A stretch of 64,000 bases of DNA from Clusia tigrina. Taxonomy: Eukaryota > Arthropoda > Insecta > Diptera > Clusiidae. A model generated the notes under the pieces. That model had not been told where the DNA came from and did not search any database. It was given only the letters and a program-made list of their open reading frames with translations. Positions within the stretch are counted from its first letter, which is position 1, and every line of letters starts with the position of its first letter. Shown here piece after piece: positions 39,375 to 51,700 of the stretch. The stretch spans positions 80,609,995 to 80,673,994 of the forward strand of contig OV050031.1 in assembly GCA_920105625.2 (NCBI GenBank). The letters are read 5' to 3'. The translations under genes were made by a program, and so were the position numbers.

Positions 39375-42300
39375 TATGCTGCCTTCTCTATGCCTATATC
39401 TACTCCTATCTGCCTCAGTCGGCGTCTCAGTCAGCGTCTCAGTCGGCGTCTCAGTCGGCGTCGCAGCCTCTGTCAGCGTCTCTGTAGGCGTCTCAGTCGC
39501 TGCCGCTGTCGATTGGTGGGTCTGGCGCCTTCTCTATGCCTATATCTACCCATATCTGCCTCAGTCGGCGTCTCAGTCGGCGTCGCAGCCTCTGTCAGCG
39601 TCTCTGTAGGCGTCTCAGTCGGTGCCGCTGTCGATTGGGGTGTCTGCTGCCTTCTCTATGCCTATATCTACTCCTATCTTCCTCAGTCGGCGTCTCAGTT
39701 GGCGTCGCAGCCTCTGTCAGCGCCTCTGTAGGCGTCTCAGTCGCTGCCGCTGTGGATTGGGGGGTCTTCTTCCTTCTCTATGCCTATATTTACCCCTATC
39801 TGCCTCAGTCCGCGGCGCAGACTCTGTCAGCGTCACTGTAAGCGTCTCAGTCGATGCCGCTATTGATTGGGGGGGTATGCTGCCTTCTCTATGCCTATAT
39901 CTACTCCTATCTTCCTCAGTCGGCGTCTCAGTAGGCGTCGCAGCCTCTGTCAGCGCCTCTGAAGGCGTCTCAGTCGCTGCCGCTGTCGATTGGGGGGTCT
40001 TCTGCCTTCTCTATGCCTATATTTACCCCTATCTGCCTCAGTAGCGGCGCAAACTATGTCAGCGTCACTGTAAGCGTCTCAGTCGATGCCGCTATTGATT
40101 GGGGGGTATGCTGCCTTCTCTATGCCTATATCTACTCCTATCTGCCTCAGTCGGCGTCTCAGTCGGCGTCTCAGTCAGCGTCGCAGCCTCTGTCAGCGTC
40201 TCTGTAGGCGTCTCAGTCGCTGCTGCTGTCGATTGGGGGGTCTGGCGCCTTCTCTATGCCTATATCTACCCCTATCTGCCTCAGTCGGCGTCTCAGTAGG
40301 CGTCGCGGCCTCTGTCAGCGTCTCTGAAGGCGTCTCAGTCGCTACCGCTGTCGATTGGGGGGTCTGCTGCCTTCTCTATGGATATATTTACCCCTATCTG
40401 CCTCAGTCGGCGTCGCAGCCTCTGTCAGCGTCTCTGTAGGCGTCTCAGTCGATACCGCTGTTGATTGGGGGGTATGCTGCCTTCTCTATGCCTATATCTA
40501 CCCCTATCTGCCTCAGTCGGCGTCTCAGTCGGCGTCGCAGCTTCTGTCAGCGTCTCTGTAGGCCTCTCAGTCGCTGTCGGTTGGGGGTATCTGCTGCCTT
40601 CTCTATGCGTATATCTACTACTATCTTCCTCAGTCGGCGTCTCAGTCGGCGTCGCAGCCTCTGTCAGCGTCTCTGTAGGCGTCTCAGTCGCTGCCGCTGT
40701 CGATTGGGGTGTCTGCTGCCTTCTCTATGCCTATATCTACTCCTATCTTCCTTAGTCGGCGTCTCAGTTGGCGTCGCAGCCTCTGTTAGCGCCTCTGTAG
40801 GCGTCTCAGTCGCTGCCGCTGTCGATTGGGGGAGGTCTGCTGCCTTCTCTATGCCAATATATACCCCTCTCTGCCTCAGTCGGGGTCTCAGTCGGCGTCG
40901 CAGCCTCTGTCAGCGTCTCTGTAGGCGTCTTAGTCGCTGCCGCTGTCGATTGGGGGTTCTGCTGCCTTCTCTGTACCTATATCTACCCCTACCTGCCTCA
41001 GTCGGCATCTCAGTTGGCGTCGCAGCCTCTGTCAGCGCCTCTGTAGGCGTCTCAGTCGCTGTCGCTGTCGATTGAGGGAGGTCTGCTGCCTTCTCTATGC
41101 GAATATCTACCCCTCTCTGCCTCAGTCGGGGTCTCAGTCGGCGTCGCAGCCTCTGTCAACGTCTCTGTAGGCGTCTCAGTCGTTGCAGCTGTCGATTGGG
41201 GGGTCTGCTGCCTTCTCTATGCCTATATCTACCCCTATCTGCTTCAGTCGGCGTCGCAGCCTCTGTCAGCGTCTCTGTAGGCGTCTCAGTCGATGCCGCT
41301 GTCGATTGGGGGTGTCTGCTGCCTTCTCTATGCCTATATTTACTCATATCGTCCTCAGTCGGCGTCTCAGTCGGCGCCGCAGCCTCTTTCAGAGTCTCTG
41401 TAGGCGAATCAGTCGCTGCCGCTGTCGAGTGGGGGGGTCTGCTGCCTTCTCTATGCCTATATCTACCCCTATCTGCATCAGTCGGCGTCTCAGCCGGCGT
41501 CGCAGCCTCTGTCAGCATCTCTGTAGGCGTCTCTGTCGCTGCCGCTGTTTATTGGGGGTCTGCTGCCTTCTCTATGCCTATATCTACCCCTATCTGCCTC
41601 AGTCGGCGTCTCAGTCGGCGTTGCCGCCTCTGTCAGCGTCTCTGAAGGCATCTCAGTCGCTTCCGCTGTCGATTAAGGGGTCTGCTGCCTTCTCTATGCC
41701 AATATTTACCCCTATCTGCCTCAGTGCGCGTCGCAGCCACTGTCAGCGTCTCTGTAGGCGTCTTAGTCGATGCCGCTGTTCATTGGGGGGTATGCTGCCT
41801 TCTCTATGCCTATATCTGCCCCTATCTGCCTCAGTCGGCGTCTCAGTCGGCGTCGCAGCTTCTTTCAGCGTCTCTGTAAGTGTCTCAGTCTGTACCGCTG
41901 TCGATTGGGGTGTCTGCTGCCTTCTCTATGCCTATATCTACTCCTATCGTCCTCAGTCGGCGTGTCAGTCGGAGTCGCAGCCACTGTCAGCGTCTCTGTA
42001 GGCGAATCAGCCGCTGCCGCTGTCGATTGGGTGGCCTGCTGCCTTCTCTATGCATATATCTACCCCTATCTGCATCATTCGGCGTAGTGGGCATTGCAGC
42101 CTCTGTAGGCGTCTCAGTCGTTGCTGCTGTCGATTGGGGGGTCTGCTGCCTTCTCTATGCCTATATCTACCTTTATCTGCTTCAGTCGACGTCTCAGTCG
42201 GCGTCGCACACTCTGTCAGCGTCTCTGTAGGCGTCTTAGTCGCTGCCGCTGTCGATTGGGGGTTTCTGCTGCCTTCTCTATGCCTATATCTACCCCTACC

Positions 42301-42696
42301 TGCCCCAGTCGGCATCTCAGTTGGCGTCGCAGCCTCTGTCAGCGTCTCTGTAGGCGTCTCAGTTGTTGTCGCTGTCGGTTGGGGGGTCTGCTGCCTTCTC
42401 TATGCCTATGTATACCCCTCTCTGCCTCAGTCGGCGTCTCAGTTAGCGTCGCAGCCTCTGTTAGCGTCTCTGTAGGCGGATCAGTCGATGCCGCTGTTGA
42501 TTGGGGGGTATGCTGCCTTATCTATGCCTATATCTACCCCTATCTGCCTCAGTCGGCGTCTCAGTCGGCGTCTCAGCCTCTGTCAGCGTCTCTGTAGGCG
42601 AATCAGTCGCTGCCGCTGTCGAGTGGGTGGTCTGCTGTCTTCTCTGTGCCTATATCTACCCCTATCTGCCCCAGTCGGCGTCTCAGTCGGCGTCGC

Positions 42697-42704
42697 AGCC
42701 TCTA
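42697..42704. repeat. Deletion junction fusing two satellite monomers
   Basis: The tail GTCGCAGCCTCT is followed directly by ACGCCTATATCTACC, which normally belongs to the next head after TTCTCT. The shared CTCT at the junction suggests deletion at short homology. The flanking heads at 42631 and 42812 are 181 bp apart where two monomers of at least 220 bp are expected. Confidence 0.75.
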
Positions 42705-43434
42705 CGCCTATATCTACCCCTATCTGCCTCAATAGGCGTCTCAGTCGGCGTCGCAGCCTCTGTCAGCATCTCTGTTGGCGTCTCAGTCGCTTCCGCTGTG
42801 GATTGGGGGTGTCCGCTGCCTTCTCTATGCCTATATCTACTCCTATCATTCTCAGTCGGCGTCTTAGTCGGCGTCGCAGCCTCTGTCAGCGTCTCTGTAG
42901 GCGAAGCTGTCGCTGCCGCTGTCGAGTGGGGGTCTGCTGCCTTCTCTATGCCTATATCTACCCCTATCTGCATCAGTCGGCGTCGCAGCCTCTGTCAGCA
43001 TCTCTGTAGGCGTCTCTGTCGCTGCCGCTGTTGATTGGGGGGTCTGCTGCCTTCTCTATGCCTATATCTACCCCTATCTGCCTAAGTAGGCATCTCAGTC
43101 GGCGTCTCAGTTCGCGTCGCAGCCTCTGTCAGCATCTCTGTTGGCGTCTCAGTCGCTGCCGCTGTGGATTGGGGGTGTCAGCAGCCTTCTCTATGCCTAT
43201 ATCTACCTCCATCTGCCTCAGTCGGCGTCTCAGTAGGCGTCGCCGCCTCTGTCAGCGTCTCTGAAGGCATCTCAGTCGCTGCCGCTGTCGATAGGGGGGT
43301 ATGCTGCCTTCTCTATGCCTATATCTACCCCTATCTGCCCCAGTCGGCGTCTCAGTCGCCGTCGCAGCCTCTGTCAGCGTGTCTGTAGGCGTCTCAGTCG
43401 ATGCCGCTGTTAATTGGGGGGTCTGCTGCCTTCT

Positions 43435-45480
43435 CTATGCCAATATCTACCCCTATCTGCCTAAGTAGGCGTCTCAGTCGGCGTCTCAGTTCGCGTCGCA
43501 GCCTCTGTCAGCATCTCTGTTGGCGTCTCAGTCGCTGCCGCTGTTGATTGGGGGTTCTGCTGCCTTCTCTATGCCTATATCTACCAATATCTGCCTAAGT
43601 AGGCGTCTCAGTCGGCGTCTCAGTTCGCGTCGCAGCCTCTGTCAGCATCTCTGTTGGCGTCTCAGTCGCTGCCGCTGTGGATTGGGGGTGTCTGCTGCCT
43701 TCTCTATGCCTATATCTACCTCTATCTGCCTCAGTCGGCGTCTCAGTAGGCGTCGCCGCCTCTGTCAGCGTCTCTGAAGGCATCTCAGTCGGTGCCGCTG
43801 TCGATTGGGGGGTATGCTGCCTTCTCTATGCCTATATCTACCCCTATCTGCCGCAGTCGGCGGCGCAGTCGGCGTCGCAGCCTCTGTCAGCGTCTCTGTA
43901 GGCGAATCAGTCGCTGCCGCTGTCGAGTGGGGGGTCTGCTGCCTTCTCTATGCCTATATCTACCCCTATCTGCATCAGTCGGCATCTCAGTCGGCGTCGC
44001 AGCCTCTGTCAGCATCTCTGTAGGCGTCTCTGTCGCTGCCGCTGTTGATTGGGGGGTCTGCTGCCTTCTCTATGCCATTATCTACCCCTATCTGCCTAAG
44101 TAGGCGTCTCAGTCGGCGTCTCAGTTCGCGTCGCAGCCTCTGTCAGCATCTCTGTTGGCGACTCAGTCGCTGCCGCTGTGGATTGGGGGTGTCTGCTGCC
44201 TTCTCTATGCCTATATCTACCCCTATCTGCTTCAGTCGGCGTCGCAGCCTCTGTCAGCGTCTCTATAGGCGTATCAGTCGATGCCGCTGTCGATAGGGGA
44301 TGTCTGCTGCCTTCTCTATGCCTATATCTGCTCCTATCGTCCTCAGTCGGCGTCTCAGTCGGCGTCGCAGCCTCTGACAGCGTCTCTATAGGCGAATCAG
44401 TCGCTGCCGCTGTCGAGTGGGGGGGTCTGCTGCCTTCTCTATGCCTATATCTACCCCTATCTGCATCAGTCGGCGTCTCAATCGGCGTCGCAGCCTCTGT
44501 CAGCATCTCTGTAGGCGTCTCTGTCGCTGCCGCTGTTGATTGGGGGGTCTGCTGCCTTCTCTATGCCTATATCTGCCCCTATCTGCCTCAGTAGGCGTCT
44601 CAGTCGGCGTCGCAGCCTCTGTCAGCATCTCTGTTGGCGTCTCAGTCGCTGCCGCTGTGGATTGGGTGGGTCTGCTGCCTTCTCTATGCCTATATCTACC
44701 CCTATCTGCCTCAGTCGGCGTCTCAGTAGGCGTCGCCGCCTCTGTCAGAGTCTCTGAAGGCATATCAGTCGCTGCCGCTGTCGACTGGGGGGTCTGCTGC
44801 CTTCTCTATGCCTATATCTACCCCTATCTGCTTCAGTAGGCGTCGCAGCCTCTGTCAGCGTCTCTGTAGGCGTCGCAGTCGATGCCGCTGTCGATTGGGG
44901 GTGTCTGCTGCCTTCTCTATGCCTATATCTACTCCTATCATTCTCAGTCGGCGTCTCAGTTGGCGTCGCAGCCTATGTCAGCGTCTCTGTAGGCGTCTCA
45001 GTCGATGCCGCTGTTAATTGGGGGGTCTGCTGCCTTCTCTATGCCAATATCTACCCCTATCTGCCTAAGTAGGCGTCTCAGTCGGCGTCTCAGTTCGCGT
45101 CGCAGCCTCTGTCAGCATCTCTGTTGGCGTCTCAGTCGCTGCCGCTGTTGATTGGGGGTTCTGCTGCCTTCTCTATGCCTATATCCAGCAATATCTGCCT
45201 AAGTTGGCGTCTCAGTCGGCGTCTCAGTTCGCGTCGCAGCCTCTGTCAGCATCTCTGTTGGCGTCTCAGTCGCTGCCGCTGTGGATTGGGGGTGTCTGCT
45301 GCCTTCTCTATGCCTATATCTACCTCTATCTGCCTCAGTCGGCGTCTCAGTAGGCGTCGCCGCCTCTGTCAGCGTCTCTGAAGGCATCTCAGTCGCTGCC
45401 GCTGTCGATTGGGGGGTATGCTGCCTTCTCTATGCCTATATCTACCCCTATCTGCCGCAGTCGGCGGCGCAGTCGGCGTC
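43435..45480. repeat. Higher-order duplication, offset 1604 bp
   Basis: The string from about 43435 recurs from about 45039. Shared variants include the ATCTGCCGCAGTCGGCGGCG monomer (43849/45453) and TCTGCCTAAGT heads. A related string also continues to the right of the retrotransposon: the monomers at 44045-44594 match 56335 onward at an offset of 12290 bp, which is 1721 bp once the inserted element and its GGGG duplication are subtracted. Confidence 0.78.
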
Positions 45481-45649
45481 GCAGCCTCTGTCAGCATCTC
45501 TGTAGGCGTCTCAGTCGCTGTCGATTGGGGGTGTCTGCTGCCTTCTCTATGCCTACATCTACTCCTATCTTCCTCAGTCGGCGTCTCAGTCTGCGTCGCA
45601 GCCTCTGTCAGCGTCTCTGTAGGCGAATCAGTCGCTGCCGCTGTCGAGT

Positions 45650-45653
45650 GGGG
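45650..45653. repeat. Target-site duplication, left copy (GGGG)
   Basis: The left flank ends GAGTGGGG. Together with the right flank the junctions hold ten Gs, whereas uninterrupted monomers such as that at 43925 have GAGT followed by six. The surplus of four equals one duplicated GGGG, the 4-bp size usual for gypsy-type integrases. The exact register within the G-run is ambiguous. Confidence 0.85.
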
Positions 45654-46122
45654 TGTTGGGGTCCGTATCTGCTTGTCGGCGAGAGACGTCCTCTGGAATG
45701 TCCTGTCGCGGGAACCTGCAAAACCTACACCACTTTATTAAATGAGCACTGCACTGCTTTGGGTTTAAAACAACAAGAGAGTTTATTCTTAAAATGCTAG
45801 TTCTTATATACTATTTACAAATAAACATTACAGTCTACGTCTTCACTTTTCTGGTGTTCCAGTTACGCAATTGTTATTTGGTGTCAGTTGCTCAAGCCCG
45901 CTGACCTACTGCAAGTAAAAGTGTCGTCGGTGCATTCTAAATGCCCCTCGTCAGCTTGACTGCGGAACTGTGACACCCTAAAAGTTTACATCATAATTAA
46001 TGAATAATTACTGTTCATTTTCAATATTTGCACCCTAAAAATATGTGCGTTCTTAATGAATTTAATAGGAGCCGGTGCTGTGAGTCAACTACGCGTAAGT
46101 AGCTTGATTCTAACTCACAACA
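45654..46122 (-). repeat. 3' LTR of the retrotransposon (469 bp)
   Basis: This is the downstream LTR in the element's sense, identical to the 5' copy except for one base. It follows the polypurine tract directly and ends at the GGGG target-site duplication. It contains AATAAA signals for 3' end formation. Because it also carries a copy of the promoter, it could in principle drive minus-strand transcription into the satellite below 45654. Confidence 0.97.
45734..45739 (-). terminator. Polyadenylation signal AATAAA in the 3' LTR
   Basis: AATAAA is on the minus strand, 64-69 bp downstream of the LTR's TATA box. A second AATAAA at 45782-45787 lies closer to the TATA box, probably upstream of the transcript start. 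Either could direct 3' end formation; the downstream one fits an R-region signal better. Confidence 0.5.
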
Positions 46123-46138
46123 TCCCTCCCCTCTTTCT
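46123..46138 (-). other. Polypurine tract for plus-strand priming
   Basis: The minus strand reads AGAAAGAGGGGAGGGA, sixteen purines in a row, ending exactly at the first base of the 3' LTR (TGTTGTGAG). Position and composition are those of the RNase H-resistant primer for plus-strand synthesis. Confidence 0.93.
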
Positions 46139-48770
46139 AAAAGAAGTTAGTGCAACTAACTTCCATAAAATCTCTACAATATTTTTCTTGCACTGTAAAC
46201 AATTATGTGCATTTATTTAACTCTATAGTACATATATATAATTTGTTTTATTTTTTTCCATGAAATCGCCTTGTTTGGGTTCTATCACGGTTTTTTCTTC
46301 CTTTTTTTATTCTTTTCTTTTCCATATATATGTATATTTTTTTTTCTCTAGCTTTTATTTTCTTTTGTAGTTTTCTTTCTTTTATTTTTATTTTTTTTTT
46401 CTTTACTTTGTTTTTGTTTTTGTTTGTTTGTTTTTTTTTTTTTTTTTTTTTTTATTTTTATCCATCATTATTTTTTTTTTATATTCCCCTTTTTATAATT
46501 TGGTCTTTCATTGACTCTTTTCTCATTGGCGTATATACAAATATCTAAACAATAACACAATTCTATTCTATACATAAAACCTTATATTATACTGCGCCCT
46601 CTGCTACCTGCTGGTCCAGTTGACGACCGTCGTTGTCAGAGTGAAGTCCCTCGATGAACTCTGCATACCCCTCCCTTCTTTCTGGATCGGTACGTACAAA
46701 GATGATGCAAGCTTGCGCGACTAGATGCGCTTCTGACGAAATCAAAATAAATATTCGATATTCGCTTAGTGAGTGACAATGGATATTTTCTCATTGGAGA
46801 AATCGTTACGAAGTTTAGTCGATAAATTTTGGCTATGTTATGTTCGATCTTTTCGTGGTTAAAAACGATTTTTTGCGCCAGGAGATTATTCTGCGAAGCT
46901 AAGTGAACGATGTAGTTGTGGCTGTTATTGTTATTGTAGCCGTTTCTCGGTGGAATTACGGAGTTACCTCGGGTTTTGGCTAAAATTATCTCTTTTTCAT
47001 TTTCGACAATAATACAATATACATACTGATATATGTAATAATGGCAAACACGTTGGATTCTTAATACGGACAACGTACATGTTAGTGCTTTTCATGCCAT
47101 TTAGTCAGTTATGCAATAAAACTCAAGTATTATTAGACTTTTACTAGTCAGATAGAGACTCTTCCATTCGGCCGATACCATCTCCATTTTTTTATAAGCT
47201 TAAATCGTAGTCATCTCGCAGATGGGAAGTTGAAAGCTCTTCCACTTTTTCATATAAAAATGAATTCTCACTAATTTCGTTTTCGTTTCTTCCAACCCAA
47301 AACTTATCTCTGGACATCATCGTTGCCAAACTCGTCTTTCTTCCTTTGCGGCTTACTGATCACTTTTCTTCTACGTCTTCTTACTTCTTCTCATTCAGTC
47401 AGATTTTTGTTCGCTGCACTTGCATTTCATCTACTGGTCTCCTGGATGTTGGTTAACATATTACTCAGTCTTCGACGCTGCAGGAAGTCCCTTCCAGGTT
47501 CATGCTGCACCATATTGAACCATCCAGATGTTTGTTCACCAACGCCTGAATATCTAAAAACAATACGCTTAGCTTATCGGACTTGCCGAGTTTTAATTAT
47601 TCTTACTAGCTATTACATTCATTCAATTTTTAATATTTTCCCTAACGTAAAGAGTAAATTGGATTTAAATCTATATATCGCTTATCTACTACGTCTCAAC
47701 AAACAAACTATAAACAAGTAACAAAAACTATTTCCTTTACAAATACTATTAATTAACTATGATACATTTTCTTCCAATTGCTGGCGGCATTAAAACTTTA
47801 CATCCTTCTTAAATATATACATTTTACAACAATTTGCTTCATACATAACAATTATTTTCTATTTAACTATATGCCGCCCAAAAAAAAAATTTTGTATATC
47901 AATTCTTGGCAAAACTAGTGCCTTTTACATAAGCGAGAATATTTAAGATAAACCCGTTTATGTGAAAACATTGTCCATTGCATGACTATATCTTTCATCG
48001 CATACAATTGACTTTTTATTTAAATTTACTTCTAGCCTGATATGTATATATCCATTAACGATTCTATTTTCCATCCTGTAATCAGCCCGTATATGAATAC
48101 ATACATACATTCAAGGCGCTTTAAATTACCTAGAATTAATTACTAACGTTATTTTCCCCAATTAACTACACATGTTTTCGAATTTCCATACGCTAATTTC
48201 CTAAACAATAAACAGTTAAAACCTATGTACGAGTATATCTACATATAGCCTGCTGCAGTATCTGCAAATATATACATACGCACATACCCATTCCTCCTAA
48301 CTAGAATACTTACTTCTTTAAATATACATTCGTACATTCATTCTTTAACTTATACACATATATATATACTCGTATATATACTTACTTCACCAGCAGTTCC
48401 ATTGCCTGGCGTTAATGCCCACGCATCGAATTTCAGTGCATACACTGCCGTATGTATGTATGTACATATTCGAAGTTTTGTTTTATATTACTTACCCACG
48501 ACTGTCTTATTATTTCATTTTATTTTTTAATTACGTGCAATATTTATCATTATTTAAAAAAAAATATTTTTCCCTACTATGCTTCGCTCGGCCACAGTGC
48601 ATAATAAGCACTTTTATTACGTCAACTTTAATCGCTCGATTTTAAGTGGCACACTTCTACTGGCGTTGACTTTGAGAATCGGAACTGTGTGTGTTATTTG
48701 ATACACACACGTACATGTTTACGTTGTTATTTTTGTGTTTACACTTGTAAAACACTGCTAACACATGTCT
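46139..48770 (-). other. Retrotransposon 3' region without recognisable env
   Basis: This is about 2.6 kb of AT-rich DNA between the pol stop and the polypurine tract. It has room for an env gene, but no frame shows a signal peptide, furin site, fusion peptide or transmembrane anchor. The longest minus-strand frame (46636-47073, 145 codons) opens at TTG and has no ATG in its first half; I do not call it a gene. The plus strand has a pyrimidine-rich stretch at 46285-46490, including 23 Ts at 46431-46453, and simple repeats of the tata and gtat type near 48343-48470. It may be an eroded or captured segment, or an untranslated 3' region. Confidence 0.65.
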
Positions 48771-51700
48771 TTATTTGTGTGGTCTAAAGTGGAATAATTT
48801 CAATAAATTATTATGTAGCTTTTTATTTTTTCCCTTAATCGTTACGACTGTTGTAACTGGGCTTCGGATCTCTGCTACTACATACGGACCTATCCACACA
48901 GGTGAGAATTTGTTTCTCCTAGCCTGATTCTTCATTAGTACTTGATCACCCACATGAAAAACTACTGGGTTTAGTACCTTGTTATAGGCTTCCCTGGCCA
49001 CTCGTTTAGCACATTCCTGGTTTTCTCTAACCAATTCGTGCGCTCGCTGCAACTGATACTTTTGCACTTTATTCGGGTCATCAGCATTGTATACAGGCGC
49101 ACATTTGCGCTTCAAATTCGCTGGCATGTTGAAATCAAACCCGTAGAGTGTTCTAAACGGAGTTTGCTTCGTTGATACATGCACAGTATTGTTGTGTACA
49201 TGCATCGCAGTGGTTAACCATTGATCCCAATTCGAGCCGTCTTCCTTGGCAAAACTGCGCAAGTACTCGGCCAGAGGTCGATGACTACGTTCCAGTGAGC
49301 CATTCGCCTGTGGATGATATGGTGTTATGTGCAACTTCTTGATTCCCAGCATTTTACACGTTTCTGAGAATAGTTTTGATACGAAATTTGAACCATTGTC
49401 GGTTATCAAAATCTTAGGTATGTTGTATCTTGCTATAATTTCATCAAAGAATGCTTTGGCCACCGTACTTGCTTCAGCATCGGGTATAGCCACGCACGCC
49501 ATATACTTTGAGAAATCGTCTTGGAACGTCAAGATGTATTTATTGCCCGAAACAGTCTCAGGTAAAATACCTACAATATCCATATGAACCTTATCAAATG
49601 GTTGCTTTGGTGTGTCCGTTAATACCATGGGCATCTTTGTTAGCCTTGAACTTTTGTTGGCCTGGCACTTTGGGCAACTTCTTACGTATTTTTTTATGTC
49701 CTTGAGCATACCTTTCCATCCGTATACTCGCCTAATTCTGTCATGGGTTTTCCAGAATCCCTGGTGTCCACCTAGAGGTGAATCATGGAAACCCTTTAAC
49801 ACAGCCTGGATATCCTTTATATCCTTCAGCCATTCCACACTACTGGCTGCTTGCTCATTGGTATCGATACCCGCATTGCTAACATCTCTTGTAGCATCAA
49901 CTTTGTCCTTCTGTATCCTCTCGGCCTTCTCCTTATCCGACCGTGCTTTGGACCTTGTTTGCACTACTGATACTTTCTGTGCCTGCGGTACTCTGCTGAG
50001 TGCATCGGCATTCAGATTCTTTTTCCCAGGTTTGTATATGATTTCAAAATCATACTCAGACAATTTGTGTCTGAACCTGGCTAGCCTAGACGTTTGATCT
50101 TTCAAGTTGGCTATGCCTCTCAACGGCTGGTGATCAGTGTATATCTTGAATGGGCGTCCTAGCAGATATGCCCTAAAATTCTTTGTAGCCCACACTATGG
50201 CTAGAAATTCTTTTTCTATTGTGGAGTATCTCTTTTCCGTGTCGCTAAGCGCTCTGCTTGCGAATGCTATTGGTCGGTCATTACCGACTTCCCCTTGTGA
50301 TAATACTGCCCCTAATGCTTCATTGCTAGCATCAGTGGTCAACAAAAAGGTTTGCTCAAAGTCGGGGTACGCCAAAATTGGTGGCGAGCTAATTATTTCT
50401 TTTAGCCTCTCGAATGCTTGCTGACATCTCTCTGTCCATTCGAACTTTGCTTCTTTACGTAGCAACTTATTAATTGGCAACGCAATTCCGGCTAGTCCTT
50501 CCACGAACTTTCTATAATAGTTCACTAGTCCTAGGAATGCTTGCACTTCTTTTCTGTTTCTTGGAACCGCTAAATTTCTAACGCATTCCACCTTCTGCGG
50601 GTCAGGCAGTGCTCCTGCTTCTGAGCAACGATGGCCTAAATAGACCACCTCTCTCCGCAAAAATTGACACTTCTCCGTGTTCAATTTCAAATTGTGTTCT
50701 CGTAATTTCTGGAGCACCTTGCACAAGCGTTGCGAATGCTGCTGCAAGTTCTTCCCATAAATTACAATATCATCCAGATACACAAAACAATCTAACCCTT
50801 GCAAGCCTGTTAGCACATGGTTCATTAGCCGTTGGAAGGTAGCCGGTGCTCCTGTTAATCCAAACGGCATTCTATTAAACTCATAATGCCCTAAACCGGT
50901 GCTGAACGCGGTTTTCTGCTTATCTTGGGTATCCACCAGAACTTGGTGGTAGCCACTCGCTAAATCAAGCGTAGAAAAATATCTACTATGCCCCAATTGA
51001 TCCAGAATCTCTTCTATCCTTGGAATCGGGAACACCTCCTTGATAGTGGCGTCGTTCAATTTCCTAAAATCGACGACCATTCTCCACTTCTTCTGACCCT
51101 GAGCACCTCCCTTCTTTGGTACCAAAATTATTGGTGAATTCCAAGGCGAGATACTCGGTGAAATTATGTTATCTTTTAACATTCCCTGCACTTGCCTATT
51201 TACCTCATCTTTGTGAGCCTGTGGCAATCTGTATTGCTTCTGGTTTATTGGTGCTTGATCCACCCTAGTAGGTATTTCATGCTCTACCTCTGGTGTATAC
51301 GTCAACTGGTCTCCTTCCAGCAAAAATATGTCATGGAATGAAGTACAAATGGCCTCTATTGATGCCTTTTCTTCTAAATTTACGCTTGGGTCTAACCTCA
51401 GTGATTCTAGCAGTCTCTCCATTCTTTTCCTTATATCTACCTGCTTAATCTGATTCACCGATCTATAATTCGGTTCCTTAAAATTATCATAGCTAGTGAA
51501 CTTGGGCCTAAAATCCTCCTCCATCAGGTAGTCCTTTTCCGATGCATTGAGTACGCAAGCGTACACCTTACCCTTATCAACGTGCGTTATGGTTTCCCCC
51601 ATATATACGCCCTCCGCTAGCTGCTGCTTGTGCAAAACAACAGTCCTAAGTTTCGTATTAACATGCATAGTAACTACTCTGGTTGACCTTCCGTTTACTA

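Larger units (their letters stand above)
1..45653. repeat. GC-rich tandem satellite array, 110 + 12n bp monomers (left part)
   Basis: The whole stretch is a head-to-tail array in one orientation. Each monomer has the head TGCTGCCTTCTCTATGCC, then TATATCTACCCCTATCTGCC and TCAGTCGGC, followed by zero to several copies of GTCTCAGTCGGC. The tail follows: GTCGCAGCCTCTGTCAGC, GTCTCTGTAGGC, GTCTCAGTCGCTGCC, GCTGTCGATT and a G-run. The first spacings between TGCTGCC starts, measured directly, are 134, 122 and 110 bp, so length varies by the 12-bp insert. By estimate there are roughly 390 monomers here. The array runs off the left edge of the window. I see no gene, tRNA or rRNA in it. The open frames are stop-poor artefacts because every monomer length is 2 modulo 3. 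Function is unknown; centromeric, subtelomeric or other heterochromatin is possible but unproven. Confidence 0.97.

Noticed and set aside
1..45653. CRISPR-like array (short repeats with variable spacers)
   Set aside because: The 12-mers are contiguous and the intervening segments are themselves repeats of the same monomer; there are no cas genes and the context is eukaryotic.
46330..46548. Open frame rich in Phe and Leu at the T-tract
   Set aside because: It is a translation of poly-T and TTTC runs; low-complexity DNA, not a protein.
46636..47073. Minus-strand 145-codon open frame as an env remnant
   Set aside because: It opens at TTG, has no ATG until past its middle, and shows no signal peptide, cleavage site or membrane anchor.
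47323..47721. Plus-strand 132-codon hydrophobic open frame in the element's 3' region as a possible env or host gene
   Set aside because: It is antisense to the element, begins with no clear signal peptide architecture, has no known domain, and hydrophobicity is expected from T-rich DNA.
49612..50097. Plus-strand open frames opposite pol and gag, such as 49612-50097 and 53583-54023
   Set aside because: They are shadows of the strongly supported minus-strand gag and pol genes.
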